From positions 15,006,001 through 15,070,000 of the forward strand of contig OX485803.1 of NCBI GenBank assembly GCA_950295325.1: a stretch of 64,000 nucleotides of DNA, written 5' to 3'. The notes under the pieces were generated by a model. That model made no database searches, had not been told where the DNA came from, and worked only from the letters and a program-made list of their open reading frames with translations. Shown piece by piece: positions 33,873 through 44,530 of the stretch (position 1 is the first letter of the stretch; every line of letters starts with the position of its first letter). A program made the translations under genes and the position numbers. Origin of the DNA: Polytrichum commune (lineage: Eukaryota; Streptophyta; Polytrichopsida; Polytrichales; Polytrichaceae).

Positions 33873-35514
33873 TCTGGTGTTTTATATTCTAGCATGGTTG
33901 CAGTTTCTGTGAATCCAGTCTGACATAGCTGCTCCCAAAGCTGAAGATTACACGCTTTCAAGGAAATTGGATTCAGTTTCTGATGGTGTGACCTTGAATT
34001 TAGTTTAGGGTTTAGGGTTTAGGGTTTGAGGTCAGCACCTACCACCAATTTTGTGAGATAGTTTTGACCTCCAGCAGCATTCTCCACCTCATGTGAGTTT
34101 CTCAGTGAGGTGGACAGGAAGCCAACATACTAGGAAACTACAAAGGCATCACCATATGCATTGTGATGGTAAATGAGCTCTTCTATGATCTAGTCAAGAG
34201 CTCTCTGAAAGGGATTTTCTTTTGACGGATGAGAAGATACTTAGATGATCTCCACAACACTAAAAAAATGTCGAGTTGTTGAGTTGTATTCAATTCTACT
34301 AACCTATCTTCATTCAGACCTTTATTTTTTATTTTTTATTTTTATAGGTCATTGATGCTCAAATACAGGGAGGTGTTTGTACATGTCTTTGAGTAATGCA
34401 TGTTTTTATATGTACATGTATTTAAGAGGTGTGTAGGCCAGTTACAGGTTGGAGAATATGCTAATTGTCTACAACATGCACAATGAAGGACATCTAAAGC
34501 CTTTTACAACATCAGGTCCCAGGGATTGTCTACCCTGTCATTTCAATTATATGTACTTTTGCATACTTTTCCCTCTGAATTGCAGCACTTAAAGGTGAAC
34601 ATGTCCACACTAAATGTCGTCCACTATTTACAAATCTACTTGTGCATGCATTTGGATCATCTCAATGAATTTGATAGACACAACCGGTGCTGTAAAAGTG
34701 ACTGGTCAAGTCGGCTTTAGATAGACATGATGATGATAGCAATATAGCCTTGTTCAAATTGCATAAATATCTTAATTGGTTGGCTACCACAGGCTCAATC
34801 TACAGGTCGGTGAGAGGGACCGTTAACTTGTCGGGATTCATTTAGATCCACACTACTCCAGCAGGAATATCACCTAGTAGTGTGGGTTGAACTTACATGT
34901 TGTAGCTTTTATAAGGGCGCTCACATGTTTCCATATCCACATAACAAAACATCTATCTATCTATCCATATATATATATATTTATATATAACGGAGCTGGT
35001 GGGAGACTACAAAAGGTGGACACATGTCCAACTTTAGCTTTTCAAAAAAAAGGGTCACATACAAAGAATTCTTCCACAAAACAAAAGTGTCGCAACAGAA
35101 AGAGTAAATGAATGTGAAAATGTGAGGGATTATAACTCCAAAAGGTGGGCATAGTGGGGGGAAACTAAGGGGAGATGGCGGGCATGGAGCTAAAGTGGCG
35201 ACATGGCATGGGCAATAGGACAAAGTAGGACAATCTATATCTATATCTATATATCTATATATATCTTACATAACATTACTTAGCTCCTTGGATGCACCAT
35301 GTATCAAGCAAGCATAATTCCCTTTGATCATGAGATTCCATGTTAGCGGAGGGCATTCAGGTTGTGTAATGTTATTGGAGGTGGTTAAATTCTATAACTG
35401 ACATACCATTCCTGAGGTTTTCCACTCCATTCCTCATTTCAAGTTCGCTACAATTTGTTTATTACTTCTTGTATGTATACACAAGAATATAAAACATAAG
35501 AGCCCTACAATTAA
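33873..35514. other. Intergenic with an interstitial telomere repeat
   Basis: Three perfect TTTAGGG units lie at 34004-34024, about 130 bp past the PELP1-like stop codon. ATCT/TATA simple repeats occur near 34950-34990 and 35232-35265. No other gene was recognised. Confidence 0.5.
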
Positions 35515-38390
35515 TTAATAATATCGACATCCCACCCCTCCCCACAAACCTCATAAAACACAAACATTGGATAGAAGATCTAGCTAACATCGGCAAAAAT
35601 GCTAAAGTTGAAGCCCACAAAATCACTACCAAACATACTGCGATAAATTACAAAGCCCTACTAAAGATAAAACTCAAAACCACCCACAAAAAGATACTCC
35701 ACCTAACAACCGACAACTCTCTCGACTGTCTAAAAAACTGACAAGAAAATATCCTAACTAAACCCACAAGCATAGCCAATGAAATATACCACACTCAACA
35801 AACATCTTTCCAAAGACAAACACCCCTTTGTGAGGATACCATAGACCACCCAAACACATGTATGTGCACAGTTTGTAAATACCCGTGGCATATATACAAT
35901 GGCTTTATACTAGACAAAAGAGGTCCTAAACCACACAAATATGCACCCAATTTATTTGGGAAGTCTACGACAATTGTCTTAAACAACTAACTTGGGGTAA
36001 GCCCTTGAACCTGACAACATCCTCAACAACATAATCAAAACATTACCACCACAATGTCAAGATTTGCTAGTCCTATTCTTTGAATACTACTACAAACAAA
36101 AAGAAATCCCAACCTATTGGAAACACATGAAAACCATCTTTCTACACCAAAAAGACGACCCTATCTACCTTACTAATTACAAACCAATTGCACTGGCTAG
36201 TATAATATATAAGTTATACACTAGCACCATAATGGCCCTCCTCACAAGTTATGGAGAATAACATAGACTTTTACACTTTACTTAATAGGAATTTTGGCCG
36301 CAATACAATATCTCACGACAAATCCAAATGATCATAGCAGCCCTTGAAGACGTATGACTCACCAACAAGGATATATACCTCACATACATTGTTTTCCAAA
36401 ATGCCTTTGGTTTCATCGACCACACAAAACTACTAGCTCTTATGGAAGACCTAGGCTTCCCCCTAGATGCAGTCGAAATTGTAAAAAATATATATAAAAA
36501 TTCCACCACATCCTTTACCGGGAATTACTTCGGAACAACACCCCCAATAGAAATTAGCCGTGGGACCGTACAAAGGGACAACCTTAGCCTGTACTTATTT
36601 ATGATATTTCTGGAACCACTCTTGAGATGGTTGGAAAAAAACAACATGAGATACCACTTCAATATATTGCCCTCCACATGCAACACCACAACATACGCAA
36701 ACAATTTAGTAATAACTACCGACAACATACAACATATTTAACCACAAATACTCAAACTACGAAAATTTGCAGAATGATCATACATGAATCTCAACCTCTC
36801 AAAATGCACCATCACATGATGTCCCAATAAATCCAAAATCAAGCTGAACACATTCAACGCATACATCCAATCACGAAACATCACTTACAAATTCAAAAAC
36901 TTCCCCACCCTAACACAAAATGAACCATACACATACCTTGGCATCCGCCTAATGACATCTCTCAAATGGAATCTACAAAAAGAAATCACGCTCCAAAAAA
37001 CCAAACATCAAAATAAATTACTAACCATTTCCCAAGCTAGCCTGGACAAAAAACTTAAAATCTTAAACACAGTCCTTAAACCCTGCATTGCATATGCCTA
37101 CTATGCAATTCCATTCTTTGAACCCGACATCAAGAAATTAGACAAAATAATTAGCAAACTAACCAAAGAAATTTGCAATATGCCGAAAAGCACTAAGAAC
37201 ATCTTTACACCTCCATGAAGATTTTGGCATAAACATAACCTCACTCCTTTCAAACTACATAAACTACATAGGTCAACAACTAATACAAGCCTTCAACGAC
37301 CCAGGGCAACTAGGCACCATCTACCAAGGCCTAGCCAAATATATATCTGCCAAATATGGAGGCTCACTACACCTCCCCAAATTTAAACAACAAGCTTGCA
37401 TACGGTCACCCATAGTCAAAACACTCTTCCTACTGGAAAGAGAATACTAAATACACACCACCACTACAAACCGCACATTCCCCATCAAAAATACCTCACT
37501 AGAGCAAGCATGGCAATCCAACCCAGCATACGCCAACCTCACAAATAATGAAAAAACAAAATCCCAAAAATACATGGACAAACTATACATGTACGTACGG
37601 TATCACAATGCTACCGCAAATCTAAAACAAAGAAACTAGGGCCATACTAACCCCGGAGGAATTCTGAACCATATACAAACACATGCGCAAAATCATCAAA
37701 AATGCACTACAACAAGCCAAATCACTATTCCCTACCCCATCACCACCCCCACCCCATAGGAACCACCCACAAACACCGCACATAACCCAAACACCTCCCC
37801 ACAACCCACCTTAGGGCGAACAATCCAAGCCATAACTAAAGTAAAAAACATCACCAGAAAAGATAAGTGGGGAGCACAAGCCATTAAAAGAATAGACCTA
37901 TGCCAATGGCAAACTAAGCGAGGAACCACACAAAAATGGCGCACAAAAGAAGTCCTCCTACACCCAGATGACATCCTACTAGGCCACAATCTACTCCTCA
38001 TAATACAATAGGAAAGTTCTAGAACAAAAAAACTACCCAAATATACACTAATCTACGCTAATTACCTCAATCATACCCAAACAAAGGACAACAAATTCAT
38101 ACACCCCCCCCCCCCTCCCCCCAAAAAAATCACCAACCTCAAGATATCCACACAAGGGTGCAACCAAGATAAAGACATCCTCACAAATAAACCAATTATA
38201 CAAATACAAACCTTAGAGTTCAACAAATACGACCAAAACGGAAACTACATTGCCACCATCACTACCGAAAGACTACATCGGCTATGGAACTGATACTCCC
38301 ACAATAACCTCCCACAACTAACCAACTTCCTACAACTCCCACCACAAGACTTTGAAACCGAAATATTATGGCTCACCACCAATTTAACTT
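35515..38390 (+). pseudogene. Decayed LINE (non-LTR retrotransposon) with reverse transcriptase
   Basis: Across several frames broken by stops and frameshifts the plus strand encodes a non-LTR reverse transcriptase. Recognisable parts are PTYWKHMKTIFLHQKDD and LTNYKPIALASIIYKLYTS (about 36105-36230), DLGFPLDAVEIVKNIYKNST and SRGTVQRDN-LYLFMIFLEPL (36448-36620), the active-site box in the damaged form YANNLVI (about 36694-36714), and the thumb-like YTYLGIRL...LKPCIAYAYYAIPFF. Downstream, SLLSNYINYIGQQLIQAFND and LKISTQGCNQDKD continue the same protein up to where RNase H would begin. The coding strand is extremely rich in A and C. Neither 5' end, poly-A tail nor target-site duplication was found. 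Confidence 0.88.
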
Positions 38391-38984
38391 GAACTTTCAA
38401 GCAATTTCACTACATGTGAACAATTTCATGATTTGGTACCCATGTTCACAACGTCGTAAAATTGAGTTCATGAACTGTATAATTATATTTCACAAAGAAT
38501 ATTACATCATGCAAAAGATTCTCCCAATCACTCCCCACAACCAGCTCTACCAAAATGAAATTGAAAGTTGAGAATACGAAGACCACAGTGCAAAACAATT
38601 TGTGAAATTCGTTTGGAAGATTCATGAAGTTGCTAGAGGTAAAGGTCCACTATCACAAATTTGAGGTGTGCTACATGTCAAGTCGGTTAGGAAAATCATC
38701 AATTATTTTAGAAGGTTCATGAAATTGATAAAACGCACTAATAACATCAGTTGGAAGGTTCGTGAACTAGCTTGGAACCTTCATGAAATTGAGATTGCAG
38801 ATTTTGTGTAGTCATCTTACCAACTTCGAAGTAAATTGACAAAAAAAACACTCGTCAATCTACAACTGGGCCATGAATCATGAAGATGCTCTTAGAAAAA
38901 CTTCACTCTCATCGATGATGCGAAGGTTATTGATCACTAAGATTGAACAGTAGGCACTTAGTGACACAAACCCTCAATAGCAGC
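38391..38984. other. Intergenic, no gene recognised
   Basis: AT-rich DNA with repeated TTCATGAA-type words (GTTCATGAACT, TTCATGAAATTGA). No gene or transposon end was identified. Confidence 0.45.
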
Positions 38985-38987
38985 TTA

Positions 38988-39487
38988 GGGCCACTTCACA
39001 CACGAGACTGAGAGCCCGTGACCCTTATGCTTCAAGCACTCTCATTGGTGGAAACGGCGGAGCCGGTCCAAGTTCGCTTCACACTACGCTTGAGGGACTA
39101 ACGGAGTATGTGAATGCAAGATGGATGTAAAGCCTACATGGATTCCTACATGGCATCGAATGGATCATGTATCATGGTCACTTGGACTATTTTCAAAAAC
39201 CACCTCTTGGAGGTAAGGCCTAACACAAAACCGGGAGACCATGGCACTCCGAATGTTCACAACCGTTGGTTTATTCTAATTTATCACGTGTGATGACCCA
39301 CATGAATAGAAATTCATTGAAATAACATTTGGTAGAGGACTCGGTCACATATGACTGCACACTACACTTTCAGGTCGGTGACCACACTACATGATTTTGG
39401 AGGTGTGTTGGGACGGCCTTGGGACACTTTCTTTTGGGCTCTCACAATTTCATGGTCACGGCTCTTGGCTCGTGTGTGAAGTGGCCC
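38988..39487. mobile_element. Tourist-like MITE with GGGCCACTTC ends, copy 1, 500 bp
   Basis: The terminal repeats begin GGGCCACTTCACACACGAG at both ends, and TTA is duplicated at 38985-38987 and 39488-39490. The interior is nearly identical to 49906-50404. The three-base TTA duplication and G-rich ends fit a non-autonomous PIF/Harbinger element. No coding capacity. Confidence 0.92.
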
Positions 39488-39688
39488 TTAGAGCTGATAC
39501 GTGTTTCATGCGGACAAAAACAAAACAAAACAAAAAAAGTTTGGTGAATTCAAATGATCTAAGCCTCGCTCGTCTTCAATCTCCTCACAAACATTGCCAG
39601 TGGCACAAGACCCAGAGCCGAATCATCCTTCACGCACTTTGCAATCTCAATTCCTTTGAATATCTTTACTATGATCTTATCTTTACTA

Positions 39689-40094
39689 AGGTAGGGGTGG
39701 CTATTTCCGTCCAAATTTCAGATGTGCCTAGTTGGGATGCTGAAACTATTTTTTTATAAATTTTGAGCGCTCCGCAAAGCTGGTGCAAGAGCAACTATGA
39801 AAAAATTAAAAATTTCCACCATGTTTATGATTTCCTATAAATTTTGAAAGGAAACCTTGTAGAGTGACCAACACTCGCACATAGGGTACGTGGTATATCC
39901 ACAGGGTGGATTTCTAAAACCGACCTCTGGCAGCATTAAACCGACCGCTGGCAGCCAATGAAATGTTGGCAGCGCTGTGAACGGTAAAAGCACCTTGATA
40001 GGTGCTTTTGTAAACCCAGGTAAAAGCACCTAAAAAGGTGCTTCCGACATAGGGGTCGACTTTAGGACCCGCACGGAAATTGCCACCCCTACCT
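39689..40094. mobile_element. MITE with AGGTAGGGGTGGC ends, 406 bp
   Basis: The ends are inverted copies of AGGTAGGGGTGGC(T/A)ATTTCCGT, flanked by TA (39687-39688 and 40095-40096). A longer direct repeat, TATGATCTT, is found 10 bp outside the left end and directly after the right end, so the exact target duplication is uncertain. The centre has alternating direct and inverted AAAAGCACC/GGTGCTTTT words that could fold. The TAGGGGTGGC end resembles plant hAT MITEs; the superfamily is open. Confidence 0.75.
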
Positions 40095-40096
40095 TA

Positions 40097-41703
40097 TGAT
40101 CTTTTCTATTCATTGGAATCATGAGGATACTCATTCTACTTTTGCTATTTGATTCCAAGGGCCAGACAACCAAAGGCGATTTCAAAAGCACCAGGAAATC
40201 ATTTGATTGCATTCACGTCCAAGGATTTTGTACCTTTGAGATGAATTGTTTGGAACAAGTTTTAGGGATCGGATGCGGTTCGAGCTGCAACTATAAAGCA
40301 CGCACACTTCAGGTGATGTGACTCATGCTACTTTTTACTCATCATTTAGAAGGTGGACGACTCTTTGAATGCCCGGGGGCATGGGTGGCGAGTTGAGGGG
40401 GGGTTTATGAGCATGAGTATGACCATGGGCATACATGCATGTGGCGGGTATCCATTGGTTTGGGCACATGGTTGTAAGATTGCATGGACGAATGAGGTTG
40501 GGCACACCTGGGATATTGATTCACATGCACGGGTCCAAGCTAGTTGATTACGATTGAAAGTGCATACTATGCTGGAGAATTTGCAGTGAGGGCTCCCACC
40601 GGTGTTGAGACGTGGATATGGTCATCCACTCCAACAAAATGACCATGTTTGCGGCCACTGGAAACTCGTCGCAAACATGATTAGATGAGCAACCAATGCC
40701 CTTATTTTCTATTGGAACTTCACCTGAGCATGAGTCACCTAACCTAGAATAGTCTATGTTGCTTGCATTGATGAACTCTTTGTTGTGTTTTTTTTAAGAC
40801 TACTTGAAATTAATAAAGTTGTCCTCTAGATGTGGATACAAATATGGCAATGGTGGGAGAATGCATCCTATTTACATCCGCAAATGTAAACACAAGAAGT
40901 GGACGGATGAAGGAGGATTTGTTATGTGGACAACATAAAAAAACCCTGAAATATTATGTAGCTTAGAGGTTGTTTTTTAAGTCGATTTCACACCAAAATT
41001 AGCTTAAAGGACCCCATATTAAGAAAGAAGGAAAAAGAGAAGAAAAGTAACACCCGTAGCTAGGTACCGGCGTGAATGTGAGCTTGTTAGCCTGATGTCA
41101 ATCAAAGTATTCCATGATGCAGCATAAGGTAGGTATTATGCCTCTTAGGAGGTGGGCTCGGTTGTAGTACGTATCTTCCCAATTTACTTAGGGGGGGGGG
41201 GGAAGGGAGGCGAGATGGGCACTTGTATATTTTCGAGATTTTCTTTTGTTTAGTACCAAATATGTGAGATATTTGATAACATTCTAGTGGATATTCCTCA
41301 TGAGAGTTTTAATGATTAATTTTGGGATTTCTAGATTGATAAGTTTGTTGATGGAGTGTTCGTGTATGACTCCTCTTACTCCGGATTAATATACTCGACA
41401 TCATCCTAGATGAATCAACAACAAACTTGTAGGGGGCAAAAAACTTAGGTCGATACACACTTGCATGCAATAATCTCCCTTCTCGGTCAAATGGAGGGTG
41501 TGTTATAGGACCGCGCTTTCTTGTAGTGAGGCATGGTCCTAATTATTATTCCCTTCAACCGTCGTGAGCATCTTATAGGCAAGGGGTGTAAGTAGTTCCT
41601 AATAAGGACACCTGCAAGCCGAGCCCGGCTCCATATATATGAATCACAAGATGGGACTCGGAAGCTATGGAGAAGCTAGCTCCTCAAGTTACGTACAATT
41701 ATG
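40097..41703. other. Intergenic with dispersed repeat fragments
   Basis: About 40930-41040 and 41390-41510 match parts of a family also present at 52240-52400 with 52734-52860 and at 59740-59960. Shared words are AACATAAAA, TTTTTTAAGT(C/T)GATTT and AGATGAATCA. G12 lies at 41191-41202. No gene was recognised. Confidence 0.5.
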
Positions 41704-41881
41704 GCCACCATGCACATTCGGGTGCACTTTTGGAGGACAACGAAATATATTGTCCTTGCCGAAGTAGATGTTGATTGGGAGGGACTTTGCCCGCCACCAT
41801 GCACATTCGGGTGCACTTTTGGAGGACAACGAAATATATTGTCCTTGCCGAAGTAGATGTTGATTGGGAGGGACTTTGCCT
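41704..41881 (+). repeat. Perfect 89-bp tandem duplication
   Basis: 41704-41792 and 41793-41881 are identical except for the last base. Each copy starts GCCACCATGCACATTCGGGT and ends GAGGGACTTTGCC. The lack of divergence points to a recent slippage or unequal crossover, or to an assembly artefact. Confidence 0.95.
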
Positions 41882-43427
41882 CGGGGGCTCGATCGGAAGT
41901 AAGCAAGTTGAGTTGGCGAGGGAAGGGAAGGGAGGAGGAAAACGGTTGGTAGTTTGGCCACTTTTTAGCCTCTTTCATACAACGGTATAATAACGATGAG
42001 TTACTTTCCGTTGCACCCATCTTTCCTCCCGTACATGTATCCATAACGAGGTGCCTATGGTATTCGGGTTTCCGTAACGAGGATTTGACGTTTTTGGTAC
42101 CATTTGGGCATGGTGGTTTCTTTTTTTCTTTTTCTTAATGGCGTTTCAATCGTAGATGTTATTATGATCTATATATCATGTACGAGTCTTCGTATCTAGG
42201 TGAAGTTGTCCTCATATCGATATGGTTTAGAATGGTATTGACAACAAAATAATATCTCACGTATACAAAGTTTTCTTACATTAACATACCTGCAAAACAT
42301 CAAGTCTTTGTCTGGTACAAATCCAGTACTGTTGTCTGTAACATAAATATATGCAATACCATGCTTTTTCTTTTCATTTCTGCATGAGTTTTTTTTTCTA
42401 ATATTTTCTTGAACGATTTTATTACATGTCCCCTTCTCAATGCCCACCCATGAAATGCCATGTGCACTTATTTGTATATGTGGATTATTGGGCAACATTG
42501 TTATGACAACCAATCAAGTTATACATGTGGAAGGGGTAGATAGTCTATCCAAACTAGTTGTTCATGGGTAAACATCATGCCATAGATTCTTGATAACATC
42601 ATTGTTCGCTTTTGCTTCTTGTTGAAAATGCAACCTTACTATTACATTGGAAAGTAGCATCTACACCACCATAACATCACTCAACATAACTTAAGTCGAG
42701 CATTGCCTTTCTTGATTGAGGAAGCCAACATTGGGTTTATCATGACATGGTCAAATTTCAACACAACAATCCCGGGAGACTTATTAGGTCAATCGGCTTT
42801 GCCAGTGGCCATGACAAGATGGCAACGCTTGTAAGTGGAAATTGGTCACATGGTTCACTAAGTGGTAGTTGGCAACAATACCTTCAAAGGGACCCTTGGG
42901 ATATACGATGGATAGTTGCTTGGATACATAGGGGCCCACATGTGTTGAGTAATGTTATGTTTTACTAACCTCTTATAAGAAAATAATTTTTTTGGGATAC
43001 GAACTTCACTACACATTCCTGCTCCCGTTTCTGTTCCCACTGAGGTAGATGTTTGTTTCTCTCTACACCCCTTCTTATGGGATATGGCACACGTAATTAG
43101 TGTAAGATGGTAAACAAGTCCAAATTGTGTAGGCCTTGGATAACCTTGGATAGCAGACCTTGGATCACCTAGCTAAATTTTCCAGGCCCCTATTTGTCAC
43201 TTAGCTTTAGCTAGCTAACTTTTCCGGAACTCTCATTTTTACTCAACTTCAAGTAGTTAAAAAGTTGTGTGACATGCATATTCATTTTAAACCAAAGAGA
43301 AATCTATTCAAACAAAACCAAACAATATATATTTGGTTGTATTACTTTGGGTTGGCTTTGTATTTACATGTTGTTACACAAGGAAAGTGAAAGGCTTAAA
43401 ATCAACACGTATATTCGGCTTCCTCAT
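41882..43427. other. Intergenic, no gene recognised
   Basis: AT-rich. From 43190 the word TTTAGCTAGCTAACTTTTC appears and returns in variants near 43750, 43793 and 43850, on both sides of the transposase relic that follows. Confidence 0.45.
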
Positions 43428-43735
43428 TTTCAACTGGCACCAATGATAGATCACCATCTTCATCGTCATCTTCTTCATCATCATCATCTTCATCAACGTC
43501 ATCGTCATGTTCTTCATTTTCATTATCATCGGAATCGTCAATGTCATTTGGCAATTCAGAACGAGATGGAATCAAGGTGTTCCAAATCGTTTGGCGACAT
43601 TGCTGGATTATTAGGAATCAAGTTCATGCTTAGTTTCAAAAACATCGTTGCTTCATTGAGTCCGGGTTTGAGAGATGACCGCTTGGGTGCAATGACATCA
43701 TTCACACCACTAAGATCACATTCATATTCCAACTA
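43428..43735 (-). pseudogene. hAT-like transposase C-terminal relic
   Basis: On the minus strand one frame reads VNDVIAPKRSSLKPGLNEA then TMFLKLSMNLIPNN and ends in a stop. After a shift of frame an acidic tail follows (DDSDDNENEEHDDDVDEDDD). The pattern KRSSLKPG...MFLKLNM followed by an acidic end is what the C-terminal dimerisation region of hAT transposases looks like. Only this tail is present. AGCTAGCT-rich words flank it on both sides (43198-43215 and 43740-43870) and may be remains of the element's non-coding parts. The family assignment is tentative. Confidence 0.45.
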
Positions 43736-44416
43736 ACTATTACCTAACTTCAGCTAGCTAACTTTTCTCTTTCGGATCATGGCACTCACTTTTAGCTAGC
43801 TATTCTTTTGAGGCACCAAATTCCTACATAGCTTCAGCTAGTTGGAGCTTTTAGCTAGCTAAAGAGTCGCCCACTCAATAAGTTGTCCAAGATCTGAAAT
43901 TGTGCACATAACTATTTACCTCATGTTTTCTAGAGCTCCTATGAACGTCCTATTCAAATATGAGAATAGATATTATTGTGTTCATTTAATCATCATATCA
44001 CCCCCCCCCCCTCCCCGCGCAGATTATGTTGACTAGATATTGAACTTAGAATGGACAACGTATTTTGAGCACGCATGTCAAGCTCTTTTAAACACATGTA
44101 GTTTTATATGATGTTCTTAGATCTGCACTTAACCACATACTACTCAAATATAGGTGTCCGAATTATTGCTATGTTGGATTTACGCACGTCTACCTTATGA
44201 GGACAATATGAGTTCCCAACACCATGCACGGCGGTGCCTTGGAATAGGACGTCCTTGAGACCACAGTATTCCTAACAGTGTGGCAGCCTATCATCAATCT
44301 CCAATGTCTACTTTATTGCACGAAAACATAGTGTACTTTGTAGGTGTTGCTGACACCATGTTCCCATCAGCCCCTCTTGAACCCCATGCATGCCAAAGTA
44401 TGAAGGCGCATAATAT
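43736..44416. other. Intergenic, no gene recognised
   Basis: Contains AGCTAGCT-rich words up to about 43870 and C11 at 44001-44011. No gene was identified. Confidence 0.4.
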
Positions 44417-44530
44417 TACCAAGGGCCCACTTCGTGCACGAGACCGAGGACCCGTGACCTTCAAGCACTCTCGTGGGTGGAAAAGGTCGAGCCGGTCCAA
44501 GTTCACTTCACACCACGCTTGAGGTCAACT
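44417..44530. mobile_element. Truncated GGGCCACTTC-type MITE
   Basis: It starts AAGGGCCCACTTCGTGCACG and continues with CCCGTGACCTTCAAGCACTC and GAGCCGGTCCAAGTTC, colinear with the first 110 bp of the 500-bp MITE at 38988. It stops abruptly after CGCTTGAGG, so the 3' four fifths are missing. Confidence 0.75.

Noticed and set aside
34887-35223. Frames near the ATCT/TATA simple repeats
   Set aside because: Low-complexity translation and no conserved motif.
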